From: Phycisphaerae bacterium | Lineage (GTDB): Bacteria > Planctomycetota > Phycisphaerae > Phycisphaerales > UBA1924 | NCBI GenBank assembly: GCA_030432905.1 | Contig: JAUILU010000007.1 | Coordinates: forward strand, 22,570 to 86,569 | DNA length: 64,000 nt | Direction of reading: 5' to 3' | Shown here: positions 7,965 to 16,986 of the stretch, in pieces | Numbering within the stretch: the first letter of the stretch is position 1 | Layout of the letters: each line of letters opens with the position of its first letter | Position numbers and translations under genes: made by a program | Notes under the pieces: model-generated | Database searches by the model: none | What the model was told of the DNA's origin: nothing | The model's input: the letters and a program-made list of their open reading frames with translations, nothing else

Positions 7965-9716
7965 TCAGTCAACTACCCCGGTGCCCTCTTCGACCTGCGA
8001 CACACGCGCGATCTCGTCGGGCGTGGTCGTGCCGGCGAGCACCTTCAGCTTGCCGTCTTCCACAAGGGGCTTCATCCCATTCTGCAGCGCGATCTTGCGA
8101 AGCTCCGAGACCGGCGCGAGGTTGAACGCCGCCTCGCGGATCGCCGAATCCATCAGCATCATCTCGAAGATCGCCTTCCGGCCCTTGAACCCGGTCGGAG
8201 ACTCGGCGCTCGGGACCGGCTTATACACACGGCCCTCGGCCTCTTCGGGCGTCATGCCGATCAGACGCAGGTACTTGTGGTCGATCTCGTGCGGCTCGGC
8301 AAGCTCCTTCGACTTGTCGTGCAGCACACGGATAAGACGCTGAGCCATGACCGCCTGGATCGAACTCGCCACGAGGAACGGCTTGATACCCATGTCGATC
8401 AGACGAGTGATCGCGCTGGGCGCGTCGTTGGTGTGAAGTGTGGAGAACACCAAGTGACCGGTCAGCGCCGCCTGAATCGCGATCTCACCCACTTCCCTGT
8501 CTCGGATTTCACCAACGAGAATGATGTTGGGTGCCTGACGCAGCATCGATCGGAGAATCGCGTTGAACGTGAACCCGATCGACTCCTTCACCTGGCACTG
8601 GTTGATGCCCTCGAAGTTGTATTCGACCGGGTCCTCGGCGGTGATGATCTTCTTGTCAGGACGGTTCAGAACGTCGAGCGCCGAGTAGAGCGTCGTCGTC
8701 TTACCAGAACCCGTCGGCCCTGTCACGAGGAAGATGCCGTTGGGTCTGCGGATGATCTTGTTAAAGACATCCAGATTTTCTTGCTCGAAGCCGAGGTTTG
8801 TCAGACCGATCCGCACCGCGTCGGGTCGGAGGATACGCATGACGACCGATTCGCCGTGGTAAATCGGGCACGCCGAAACACGGAAGTCCACGACCGTTTC
8901 TTCGTCGATCGGGAGTTTGACGCGGCCGTCCTGCGGGATGCGTTTCTCGGCGATGTTCATGCCCGCCATCAGCTTCACACGCGAGAGCAGCGCCCGCTGC
9001 ATGCGTTTCGGCAGGTTGTCACGCTCGATACACACGCCGTCGATTCGATACCTGAGCCGAACCCGGTCGGCCATCGGTTCGAGGTGGATATCAGACGCCC
9101 GCATGTTGATCGCTTCGGTCAGGATGCGGTTCCACAGCTTGACGATCGGCGCATCGTCACCGGAGACGTCGATCGATTTGTCCATCGACTTGTCGACGGA
9201 GCTGTCGATCGACTTATCGATCGAGTCGGTGACGAGCGATTCGTCGGCGCTGATCTCTTTGGAATCGACGATGCTGCCGCCGGCGCGGAAGTGGTTCTCG
9301 ATGAAGACCTTGATGTCGCTCTTGGTCGAGAGCTTCGGGTCAATCTCAACGTTGAGCCTGAACCGGAGCATGTCCATCAGCTCGATGTTAACTGGGTCGT
9401 GGATGATCAGGCTCATCCGGTTGCCCGACTTCGACTGGGGCAGGATGAAGTGCTTCTTGATCAGTTCTTCCGGGATCAGGTCGGGCTGAACCGAGGAAAC
9501 GCCCTCGTTAGACGAGAGGTCCACGTACTCCATCCCGAACTGCTCAGCCAGGGCCTTGGCAACGTCCTTCTCTTTGACGAAGTCGGCCTCGATCAGGGCC
9601 TCGCCGATGCGTTTGCCGGCGCCCTGAGCGAGCTTGAGTCCCTTGTCGATCTGAACGCTGGTGCAGGCACCGTTGCGTACGAGAATCTCACCCAGTTTCT
9701 TCCGCGATCGTGCCAT
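7965..9716 (-). CDS. PilB/GspE-family ATPase paralogue without zinc cysteines
   Basis: 583 residues. An N-terminal MshEN/T2SSE_N-like domain (about 1-145) is followed by a linker of short acidic repeats of the type DKS(I/M/V)D at about 164-184, then the ATPase core with Walker A GPTGSGKTT (333-341), Walker B IILVGE and His box STLHT. Two departures stand out: the Asp box reads RQAPN rather than RQDPD, and the insert that holds four cysteines in the neighbouring PilB (here about 463-510) has none. It is first in the locus and divergent from coaB. It may drive a different pseudopilus or be specialised. Confidence 0.9.
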   Translation of the reverse strand: MARSRKKLGEILVRNGACTSVQIDKGLKLAQGAGKRIGEALIEADFVKEKDVAKALAEQFGMEYVDLSSNEGVSSVQPDLIPEELIKKHFILPQSKSGNRMSLIIHDPVNIELMDMLRFRLNVEIDPKLSTKSDIKVFIENHFRAGGSIVDSKEISADESLVTDSIDKSIDSSVDKSMDKSIDVSGDDAPIVKLWNRILTEAINMRASDIHLEPMADRVRLRYRIDGVCIERDNLPKRMQRALLSRVKLMAGMNIAEKRIPQDGRVKLPIDEETVVDFRVSACPIYHGESVVMRILRPDAVRIGLTNLGFEQENLDVFNKIIRRPNGIFLVTGPTGSGKTTTLYSALDVLNRPDKKIITAEDPVEYNFEGINQCQVKESIGFTFNAILRSMLRQAPNIILVGEIRDREVGEIAIQAALTGHLVFSTLHTNDAPSAITRLIDMGIKPFLVASSIQAVMAQRLIRVLHDKSKELAEPHEIDHKYLRLIGMTPEEAEGRVYKPVPSAESPTGFKGRKAIFEMMLMDSAIREAAFNLAPVSELRKIALQNGMKPLVEDGKLKVLAGTTTPDEIARVSQVEEGTGVVD

Positions 9717-9957
9717 GCGTACTCACGTCTATCTAGCCCCGCGATTCGGCAAACGCCGCCGGGAAGCCGCCTCCCCTGGTCGCCGGGTATACCCAGTGCC
9801 TGCTTTCGACGGCATCGTGCCCCGATCGTCGCCGATCAGGCTCCCGTGCCAACACTGTCCGCCGGCAGCCGCCTCTACAGCATACTGTAAGCATGACAAG
9901 GCGGGCAGAGCAGGTCATCCCCCGTCAGGATTCATCGGCCGCCAAGCGAACCCGCAC

Positions 9958-10686
9958 ATGACTACGAAGAACACCCCCTACCCGTTCCCTGACGAAGGGG
10001 TTTCTCCGAAACTTCTTATCTCTGCGGGCCCCACGCACGAGCCGATCGACGCCGTCCGCTTCCTCGGCAACCGATCCAGCGGCACACTCGGGATCCGCCT
10101 CGCCGACCACGCGGCAAGCCTCGGCTGGGACACCACCCTCCTTCTCGGACCGACCTGTCGGTTCCCCGAATCGCCCGGTGTCAGACTCGAACGTTTCGTG
10201 TCGGCCTCCGACCTGCAGGCCCTGCTCGAATCGCACACGCCGAACTGCGACATCCTCGTCATGGCAGCCGCGGTCGCCGACTTCACGCCGAGCTCAGCCG
10301 ACACATCAGCCAAGCTCCGCCGAACCGAATCTAAGAGCCTGACGCTCTCACTCAGCCCGACACCCGATCTGCTCGCCGGGTGCTGCCAAGCCGCCCGCCC
10401 GGACCAGCTCATGGTCGGGTTTGCGCTCGAGCCTTCGGAGGGCTTGCTCGAATCGGCCCGCAAGAAGCTCGACCGCAAGAACGCCGATCTCGTTGTTGCC
10501 AATCCGCTGGAAACCATGGAATCCGGCGAGATCCGGGCCTCGATCGTCGCGGCGGCCAAGCTCAGGGCCTACGAACTGTGCACGGATGGCCAAGTGTCAA
10601 AGGCCGAGTTCGCCAGCTGGCTGCTCCCGATCCTATCTGACGCTTGGAAAGCCAAGCACCCCACCTCCGAGAACGACCACGTATGA
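9958..10686 (+). CDS. coaB: Phosphopantothenate-cysteine ligase (CoaB domain protein)
   Basis: 242 residues starting MTTKNTPYPF. It matches the DFP/CoaB half of CoaBC: ISAGPTHEPIDAVRFLGNRSSG at the nucleotide-binding start, MAAAVADF in the middle and the Lys-rich region ARKKLDRKNADLVVANPL near the end, which in CoaB contacts CTP and phosphopantothenate. The enzyme joins 4'-phosphopantothenate to cysteine in coenzyme A synthesis. The CoaC decarboxylase domain is absent here, so it is stand-alone. Its stop overlaps the next gene's start (ATGA). An alternative start far upstream would include low-complexity sequence and is unlikely. Confidence 0.88.
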   Translation: MTTKNTPYPFPDEGVSPKLLISAGPTHEPIDAVRFLGNRSSGTLGIRLADHAASLGWDTTLLLGPTCRFPESPGVRLERFVSASDLQALLESHTPNCDILVMAAAVADFTPSSADTSAKLRRTESKSLTLSLSPTPDLLAGCCQAARPDQLMVGFALEPSEGLLESARKKLDRKNADLVVANPLETMESGEIRASIVAAAKLRAYELCTDGQVSKAEFASWLLPILSDAWKAKHPTSENDHV

Positions 10687-12383
10687 GCGACGCACCCAAG
10701 CACAAAAAGACAGGCCCAAAGAGCAAGGCGTCGGACCGCAAGAAGCCCCGCTACAAAAAGCCAAAGAACGACAAGCCTCGCACGCCCTACGGCAATCGCC
10801 GCGAACGCTTACCGCGCGAGCTCGACATCATCCACGAGGACGCCGACATCCTCGTCATCAACAAGCCATCGGGCATCGTCAGCGCCATGCCCAAGCCCGG
10901 CGGCCGGCCGACGATCTATGAGATGGTCAAGGACTACGCCCGCGCTAAGGGCGGCAGGAAGGCCCGCGCTTTCGTCGTGCACAGGCTCGACCTCGACGCC
11001 TCGGGCCTCTTGGTGTTCGCGAAACACAAAGCCGCACTCGACTGGCTGAAGGACGACCTGAGAGCACGCAGAATCGAACGGCTGTACGTCGCGCTCGTCG
11101 AAGGCACTTTCGAGGGCGGCCCCGGCGCGACCGGCACCGTCCAATCGCTCCTCCGCGAGGAACAGGGCGGCAGCGTTGTCAGCGTGCCCGATCAGAACTT
11201 CCTCGGCTCCAAGGGCGACGCCAACGAAGCTCGCCACGCGGTCACCCACTACAAAGTCCTCGGCGACAGCAACATCCGCTCGCTTGTCCAACTCAAGCTC
11301 GAAACCGGACGCAAGCACCAGATTCGCGTACACATGGCCGACATGGGGCACCCGCTCGTCGGCGACCAGCGTTACGGCTCGGGCCCTTCCAAGCTCAAAC
11401 GCCTCGCGCTGCACGCGAGCGACCTCTCCTTCCGCCACCCCGGCACAGGCCAGCACGTCAGCTTCCACTGCCCCGCGCCGAGCGCGTTCTACGACGCGGT
11501 CTGCATGGACACTCCCGAGGTAACCACTCCGGGAACCGACGAGATCAAGGCCCCGCCCAAACGCCCGCTGCCAGAGCAGCGGACGACAGCGATCGACGAA
11601 ACCGAGGCCGGCTGGGATTCGGTCAGCGACTGGTACGGCGACTACCAGGCCAGCAGCAAGAGCGATCACTTCTCCGAGGTCATCATCCCCGGCGCGATCG
11701 GGATGCTCAACCTCAAGACAGGCGAGCGAGTCCTCGACATCGCCTGCGGCGAGGGACGCATCGCAGCCGCCATGACCGACCTTGGCGCACAGGTCTCGGG
11801 TGTTGACGCGTCGCCTGGGCTCATCCAGGCGGCGCAGGCACGCAAGCTGCCAAGGTCACAGTTCACGGTCGGCGACGCCCGTCAACTGGGCAACCTGCCC
11901 GAGGAGTTCACCGCCGAGCCATACAACGCCGCATCGTGCGTCATGGCGCTCATGAACATCAACCCGATTTCGGATGTGCTAGAGGGCGCGAGCAGACTGC
12001 TCAAGCCCGGGGGCCGATTTGTCGCGGTGATCCTCCACCCCTCGTTCCGCTCACCCGGCATATCGAGCTGGGGCTGGGAGGGAAGCAAGGCCTCGAAGCA
12101 GAAGCAGTACCGGCGTGTCGATTCGTACCTGTCGAGCAAAACCGAACCGATCATCATGAACCCGGGCGAAGTCGCCAGCGGCAAGAAGCCGGTTCAGACT
12201 TTCACACACCACCGCCCGCTGGAGAGCTACGTCAAGGCGTTCGCAGCCGCCGGCTTGCTGCTTGACGACCTCGAAGAGTGGCCAAGCCGACGCAAGAGCG
12301 AACCCGGCCCACGCGCCGACGAAGAGAACCGCGCAAGACGAGAGTTCCCGATGTTCATGTGCATCCGGGCAACGAAGTCATGA
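10683..12383 (+). CDS. RluA-family pseudouridine synthase fused to a SAM-dependent methyltransferase
   Basis: 566 residues in three parts. Residues 1-45 are a Lys/Arg-rich tail probably contacting RNA. Residues 45-272 are an RluA-type pseudouridine synthase with HRLDLDASGLL (catalytic Asp103), LETGRKHQIRVHMA and HPLVGDQRYG. After a Pro-rich linker (about 278-305), residues 310-566 are a class I methyltransferase with motif I VLDIACGEGR (350-358), SGVDAS and a post-I region LLKPGGRFVAVILHP. It is translationally coupled to coaB. The frame is continuous through the linker. The RNA target and whether the methyl acceptor is the pseudouridine itself are unknown. Confidence 0.88.
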   Translation: MSDAPKHKKTGPKSKASDRKKPRYKKPKNDKPRTPYGNRRERLPRELDIIHEDADILVINKPSGIVSAMPKPGGRPTIYEMVKDYARAKGGRKARAFVVHRLDLDASGLLVFAKHKAALDWLKDDLRARRIERLYVALVEGTFEGGPGATGTVQSLLREEQGGSVVSVPDQNFLGSKGDANEARHAVTHYKVLGDSNIRSLVQLKLETGRKHQIRVHMADMGHPLVGDQRYGSGPSKLKRLALHASDLSFRHPGTGQHVSFHCPAPSAFYDAVCMDTPEVTTPGTDEIKAPPKRPLPEQRTTAIDETEAGWDSVSDWYGDYQASSKSDHFSEVIIPGAIGMLNLKTGERVLDIACGEGRIAAAMTDLGAQVSGVDASPGLIQAAQARKLPRSQFTVGDARQLGNLPEEFTAEPYNAASCVMALMNINPISDVLEGASRLLKPGGRFVAVILHPSFRSPGISSWGWEGSKASKQKQYRRVDSYLSSKTEPIIMNPGEVASGKKPVQTFTHHRPLESYVKAFAAAGLLLDDLEEWPSRRKSEPGPRADEENRARREFPMFMCIRATKS

Positions 12384-13958
12384 CTCAGGATCTGAGATTC
12401 CAAACTCTGTTCTGAGCTTCTGAGCCGAGATGGTGATCTCGGTTCTGTCATCGCGGCTCAGCCGATCGACATTCTTGAGGACCATCGCCATCCGGTGGTT
12501 GCCGGCAAACCGTTTCTGATGACGGATGAGAAAGTCCCAGTAGAGGGTATTGAACGGGCAGGCGTTCTCGCCGGTTCGTTCGTTGACGGAGTACCTGCAG
12601 TTCTCGCAGTAGTTGCTCATGCGGCTGATGTACTTGCCGCTAGCCGCGTAAGGCTTTGTCCCGACTACCCCACCGTCGGCGTGCATCGCCATACCGACTA
12701 CGTTTGGGGCGGTCACCCAGTCGACACCGTCGGCGAACATGCCGAGGTACCAATCACTGACCTTGCGGGGTTCTACGCCAGCGAGCATCGCGAAGTTACC
12801 CATGACCATCAGCCGCGGGATGTGGTGCGCGTACGCCTCTTCCACGACCGACGAAACACAGTCCCGCATGCACACCATGTCCGTGTTGGCATCCCAGTAC
12901 AGGCTCGGCAACTGCCCCGTTTCGCCCAGCTCGTTCCGGCCCGGATAGCTGTCTCCTTCATGAAAGTACACGCCGCGGATGAACTCGCGCCAGCCGATGA
13001 TCTGCCGGACGAATCCCTCAACAGAATTCAGCGGGGCCTCTCCCAATTCGTATGCCTTGACCGCGCGTTCAATGCACTCCTTCGGTGTGAGCAAGTGCAG
13101 ATTCAGAGCCGCGGCGAGTCGTGAGTGATACAGCGTGCGCTGTTCCGTCCACATCGCGTCTTCGTACGTTCCGAATCTCACGAGCCGGTTTTTGATAAAG
13201 CTGTCCAAGCAAGCCAGCGCCTGCCGTCGCGTGACCGGCCAGTTGAACAACTCGACTCTGCCCGGGAGCTTTGGGAGTCTTGCTGCTACAAGCTCCATAA
13301 CCTCCCGAGTCATGTCATCAACAGACATCTCGGGAAGCGTGCTGGGCCTCGGTGTTCTCTTGAATGCCTTGCGGTTTTCCTTGTCGTAGTTCCACTGACC
13401 ACCGACAGGCTGGCTGTCCTCGACCAGCACTCCGAGACGCCTTCGCTGCTCGCGATAGAAGTACTCCATCGTGAGTTGCTTTCGGCCCTTGGCCCAATCG
13501 GCAAACTCATCAGGAGTCGTTAGAAAGTGCGGATCCTCGACGACCTCGAGCCGTACACCCTCCCGATCGCACGCGGCCCCAATCTCACTCCGAACTCGGT
13601 GATCTCCGGGGCGAACGACTACAACTCGTTTGCAATCAAGCCTGTTGACCGCTCGGGAGATCTCGTCCTCGAAATTCTGCGTGTTCCTTTCATCATCGAG
13701 CCGGACGTACTCGACCCGCAGGCCACGCTCTTTGAGCAGGAGCGCGTAGTGGCGCATGGCGCTAAGAAACATCACGGTCCGCTGCACATGACTGGCCGGG
13801 TGCGTGCTCTCGCACACAACCTCCATCATCAGAACCGCGTCTTGAACTCTGTCTATGCGTTCAAACAGCGGATGCTCATGATCAAGCTGGTCGCCCAATA
13901 CCACGTAGAGCGTGTTTGCACGCGATCTCAGAGGTCTGATATCGAAGGCGTTTGCCAT
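12378..13958 (-). CDS. Deoxyribodipyrimidine photolyase-related protein (Fe-S bacterial cryptochrome/photolyase type)
   Basis: 526 residues from the ATG at 13956-13958 (GTG at 13964 also possible). The N-terminus LYVVLGDQLDHEHPLFERID and the distal region WVTAPNVVGMAMHADGG are hallmarks of the DPRP/FeS-BCP group, to which PhrB-type (6-4) photolyases belong. C-terminal cysteines in CENC and ENACPFNTLYWDF, with CMRDC upstream, match the [4Fe-4S] ligands of that family. It should bind FAD and repair (6-4) photoproducts or sense light. The gene converges with the upstream fusion gene by a 6-nt overlap. Confidence 0.88.
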   Translation of the reverse strand: MANAFDIRPLRSRANTLYVVLGDQLDHEHPLFERIDRVQDAVLMMEVVCESTHPASHVQRTVMFLSAMRHYALLLKERGLRVEYVRLDDERNTQNFEDEISRAVNRLDCKRVVVVRPGDHRVRSEIGAACDREGVRLEVVEDPHFLTTPDEFADWAKGRKQLTMEYFYREQRRRLGVLVEDSQPVGGQWNYDKENRKAFKRTPRPSTLPEMSVDDMTREVMELVAARLPKLPGRVELFNWPVTRRQALACLDSFIKNRLVRFGTYEDAMWTEQRTLYHSRLAAALNLHLLTPKECIERAVKAYELGEAPLNSVEGFVRQIIGWREFIRGVYFHEGDSYPGRNELGETGQLPSLYWDANTDMVCMRDCVSSVVEEAYAHHIPRLMVMGNFAMLAGVEPRKVSDWYLGMFADGVDWVTAPNVVGMAMHADGGVVGTKPYAASGKYISRMSNYCENCRYSVNERTGENACPFNTLYWDFLIRHQKRFAGNHRMAMVLKNVDRLSRDDRTEITISAQKLRTEFGISDPES

Positions 13959-13995
13959 GCTCACGCGTTCGATGCAGTGAGTTGGTGAGATTCAA

Positions 13996-15033
13996 CTAGA
14001 GCTGGCTGAGGAACCTGACATCGTTCTCGAAGAGCATGCGGATGTCGGGGATGCCGTACTTGCCCATCGCGAGCCGCTCGATGCCGAAGCCCCACGCAAA
14101 GCCCGACCACTGCTCTGGGTCGATGCCGCACGCAGAGAGCACGTTCGGGTCGACCATGCCGCAGCCGCCAAGCTCCACCCACGACGCGGGTTTGCCGGGC
14201 TTGAGGCTGATCATCATGTCGAACTCTGCCGAGGGCTCAGTGAACGGGAAGAAGCTCGGGCGGAGCCTGATCTCCGCGTCCTCGCCGAAGTACGCGCGAG
14301 CGAACTGCAGCAGCGTGCTCTTGAGGTCAGCCATCGAGACGCCCTTGTCGATGTAGAGGCCTTCGAGTTGGTGGAACATGAAGCTGTGCGTCGCGTCGAC
14401 CGTGTCCGGGCGGTAGACCCGGCCCGGTGAGACGATCTTGATCGGCGGGCCAGACCCGTCGGCGCCGATCTTCTCCATCATCCTGACCTGCACCGTGGAC
14501 GTCTGGCTCCGGAGCATCCGGGCCTTCGAGCCGAGCTCCGGGTTGTCTACGTAGAAGTTATCGATCGGGTCGCGAGCCGGATGCTCGGCGGGGATGTTCA
14601 GCTTGACGAAGTTGTGCTCGTCGTCTTCGAGCTCAGGCCCCTCTGCGACATCGAACCCGAGACGTGCGCAGACCTCGACCAACTCGTCACGCACGCGGGT
14701 GATAATGTGCTGCCTGCCGAGCGTGCCCGCCGAGATCTGCCCCGGCTCGGTCACGTCGAGGCCAGTGACACCGGAGCCGCCGCCGTTGAGTGTTGCCTGC
14801 TTCTGCTTGAACGCGGACTCGAGCGCCACCTTGACGGCGTTGGCCTTCTGGCCAGCCTTGGGCTTGTCCTCCTTGGACACGTCCTTCATGCCCGACATCG
14901 CGGATTTGAGCTGCCCCTTTGAGCCGAGGAAGCTCACACGCCACGCTTCGAGCGCATCGGCGTCGCCGGCGTCAGCGAGCTGCGCAAGGCCTGTTTCTTC
15001 GAGCGAATCCAGCGTTGTGAGGAAGTCAGACAT
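13996..15033 (-). CDS. pheS: Phenylalanyl-tRNA synthetase alpha subunit
   Basis: 345 residues, normal for bacterial PheS. An N-terminal coiled-coil region (about 1-95) includes FLGSKGQLKSAM and is followed by the class II catalytic core: EDDEHNFVKLNIPAEHPARD (motif including the ATP site), LLRSQTSTVQVR and the C-terminal GFAWGFGIERLAMGKYGIPDIR motif 3. It charges tRNA-Phe as an alpha2beta2 complex. pheT is not adjacent. The gene sits just downstream of the ribosomal operon terminator and reads in the same direction. Confidence 0.96.
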   Translation of the reverse strand: MSDFLTTLDSLEETGLAQLADAGDADALEAWRVSFLGSKGQLKSAMSGMKDVSKEDKPKAGQKANAVKVALESAFKQKQATLNGGGSGVTGLDVTEPGQISAGTLGRQHIITRVRDELVEVCARLGFDVAEGPELEDDEHNFVKLNIPAEHPARDPIDNFYVDNPELGSKARMLRSQTSTVQVRMMEKIGADGSGPPIKIVSPGRVYRPDTVDATHSFMFHQLEGLYIDKGVSMADLKSTLLQFARAYFGEDAEIRLRPSFFPFTEPSAEFDMMISLKPGKPASWVELGGCGMVDPNVLSACGIDPEQWSGFAWGFGIERLAMGKYGIPDIRMLFENDVRFLSQL

Positions 15034-15069
15034 GTCCGCGATGATAGCCCGTGCCGCGCCGTGCGACCT

Positions 15070-15108
15070 GCAAAACGAACACGGCCGACCCTGTACGGAT
15101 CGGCCGTG
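15070..15108 (-). terminator. Intrinsic terminator of the ribosomal superoperon
   Basis: Read on the minus strand, arms CACGGCCGATCC and GGGTCGGCCGTG form a 12-bp stem with one G-T wobble and a 5-nt loop (15080-15108), followed by TTCGTTTTG. It lies 24 nt after the rplQ stop and before pheS. This is a convincing rho-independent terminator. Confidence 0.85.
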
Positions 15109-15132
15109 ATTCAGATCGAATGGAAGGGAAAC

Positions 15133-15822
15133 TTAGTCCTCGCCGGACTCTTCGCCACCCTCGGCGGCTTCTTCTGCCGGTGCTGCCGAAGCGGCGACCA
15201 ACTCGGAAGGAGCCTTGACGCTGCCCTTGAGCTTGTCGAAGTACGCGGCGCGGCGGTCGGACTTCTTCCGACGGCTGCTGGTGCCGGCACCGATCTCGGG
15301 GCCTTCTTCAGCGCCGACGAACTGGATCAGCACCAGCTCAGCGGCATCACCGATGCGGTGGCGCCCGAGCTTGATGATCCGGGTGTACCCGCCGTCACGC
15401 TCGGCAAAGCGAGGAGCCACGTTCTCGAAGATGTGGCGGACCAGACGAGGGGCCTTGCGGATCTCGCCGTAGCGGTTGCGTTCGGTCTTCTCGGCGGCGG
15501 GGATGTCGAAGTACTGCTCTGCAGTCTCGCGCATCTCGTCGATGCGTGCCTTCTCTTCCTCGGACGCGTTGGCGGTGTCGTGCTGCCAGTCAAAAGCAAG
15601 ACGGTCACGGCCGAGCATCTGGATGACGCGGCGGCGGGCGTGCATATCACCACGCTTGGCCTTGGTCACGACCTTCTCGACGAAGGGCTGAACCGCTTTG
15701 GCTTTGGGCATGGTCGTGACGACCTGGCCGTGCTCGAAGAGGCTCGCTGCGAGGTTGCGAAGCATCGCCTGGCGATGGGACGCGGTTCTATTCAGTTTGT
15801 ATCCGGCCTTGCGGTGCCGCAT
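15133..15822 (-). CDS. rplQ: Ribosomal protein L17 with long C-terminal extension
   Basis: 229 residues against about 120-130 for most bacterial L17. The core MRHRKAGYKLNRTASHR through the TRIIKLGRHRIGDAAELVLIQ strand is clear. An insertion of about 50 residues (about 70-125, rich in Glu/Arg) separates the two halves, and the last 55 residues are an Ala/Glu-rich tail. L17 lies at the peptide exit side of the 50S subunit. It is the last gene of the alpha operon, as usual. Confidence 0.95.
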   Translation of the reverse strand: MRHRKAGYKLNRTASHRQAMLRNLAASLFEHGQVVTTMPKAKAVQPFVEKVVTKAKRGDMHARRRVIQMLGRDRLAFDWQHDTANASEEEKARIDEMRETAEQYFDIPAAEKTERNRYGEIRKAPRLVRHIFENVAPRFAERDGGYTRIIKLGRHRIGDAAELVLIQFVGAEEGPEIGAGTSSRRKKSDRRAAYFDKLKGSVKAPSELVAASAAPAEEAAEGGEESGED

Positions 15823-15851
15823 CTCTTACGCTCCAAACTCACTACCGGGCA

Positions 15852-16862
15852 TCAGTTGCCCGTCGAAACTTGATATCCCTCGGGAAGCTGCATGCCGAGA
15901 TCGAGATCCAGATCGATCAGCTTCCTCTTCACCTCACGCAGCGAGGTCCGGCCGAACGCGCGAAGCTTCAGAAGCTCCGGCTCGGTAAACACAACGAGCT
16001 GCGCCACAGAATCGATCTTCGCCGACTCGAGGCAGTTGCTCGCACGAACAGACAGATCCAGATCCGCGACGGTCATGTCCAGCTTGCGGATCAGGCCTTC
16101 GTCGACACCTGCTGCCGCTGCGGCTTCTTCCGAGACACGGTCTTCGCCGAGCTCGAAGTACTGCACGAACGGGTTAAGGTGCTTACGGAGGATCTTGGCG
16201 GCCTCGACCATCGCCAGCTCGGGCGTGACGGTGCCGTTGGTCCAGATCTCGAGGATCAGTTTGTCGTAGTTGGTCTTCTGACCGACGCGGGTCTCTTCAA
16301 TCTTGTAGCGGACACGCTGGACCGGCGAGTAGATCGCGTCGATCGGGATGAGCCCGACTTCCTGATCCTCGTTCGGGTCGAACTGCTCAAGCGCCGGGAC
16401 GTAGCCTCGGCCCTTGGTGACCGTCAGCTCCATCTCGAAGGCAACCTCGGAGGTCAGCGTCGCGATGACGAGGTCCGGGTTCATGATCGTGACCGAGGTG
16501 TCGGCCTCGATCAGATCCGCGGTGACCTCACCGGGGCCCTGAGCGGCAAGACGCATCGTGATCGGCTCGTCGCCCTCGTAGCGGACGATGAGGTTCTTGA
16601 TGTTGAGGACGATGTCGGTGACATCTTCCATCGCACCGGGGATCGAGCTGAATTCGTGCTCGATGCCCTTGATCTTGATCGCGCTGACCGAAGCACCCTC
16701 GAGCGAACTCAGGAGGATCCGACGGAGCGAGTTACCAACAGTGGTACCGAAGCCGCGTTCGAACGGCTCAACGGTAAAGCGGGCGAACGAATTGCCCAGA
16801 AATTTGGGGTCAGCGTTTACCCGGGCCGGGAGTTCCAAACCACGCCAGCGAGCTCGAAGCAT
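15852..16862 (-). CDS. rpoA: RNA polymerase alpha subunit
   Basis: 336 residues. The N-terminal dimerisation domain (about 18-245) has RFTVEPFERGFGTTVGNSLRRILLSSL. The C-terminal domain (about 265-330) has the helix-hairpin-helix LSVRASNCLESAKIDSVAQLV that binds UP elements. The N-terminus is about 10 residues longer than typical. It lies between rpsK and rplQ; rpsD, which usually precedes it, is missing from the locus. Confidence 0.97.
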   Translation of the reverse strand: MLRARWRGLELPARVNADPKFLGNSFARFTVEPFERGFGTTVGNSLRRILLSSLEGASVSAIKIKGIEHEFSSIPGAMEDVTDIVLNIKNLIVRYEGDEPITMRLAAQGPGEVTADLIEADTSVTIMNPDLVIATLTSEVAFEMELTVTKGRGYVPALEQFDPNEDQEVGLIPIDAIYSPVQRVRYKIEETRVGQKTNYDKLILEIWTNGTVTPELAMVEAAKILRKHLNPFVQYFELGEDRVSEEAAAAAGVDEGLIRKLDMTVADLDLSVRASNCLESAKIDSVAQLVVFTEPELLKLRAFGRTSLREVKRKLIDLDLDLGMQLPEGYQVSTGN

Positions 16863-16883
16863 TCATTTTCCTCAACAATCAGT

Positions 16884-16940
16884 CCGGCAGTCGCCCGAAA
16901 GGCACGCTCACACGATCTCGGATACACGCAGGACTGCCGG
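16884..16940 (-). promoter_or_regulatory. Inverted repeat in the rpsK-rpoA gap
   Basis: Perfect 9-bp arms CCGGCAGTC (16884-16892) and GACTGCCGG (16932-16940) flank 39 nt in the 124-nt gap where rpsD is normally found. As RNA this would be a long stem-loop upstream of rpoA. There is no T-run, so a leader or processing site is more likely than a terminator. Confidence 0.45.
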
Positions 16941-16986
16941 GTCCCCACGCTTTCCCTTCTGTCGCGTTTGCACAAGCGGTCACGAA

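Noticed and set aside
9160..9240. Tandem 12-bp-like repeats resembling a short CRISPR or satellite
   Set aside because: They lie inside the second pilB reading frame and encode a repetitive acidic linker; no regular spacers are present.
7797..9890. A 697-codon open frame on the plus strand opposite the second pilB gene
   Set aside because: It is antisense to a gene with clear conserved motifs. Long antisense frames are expected in GC-rich coding DNA, and its translation is rich in Arg/His/Asp with no recognisable domain.
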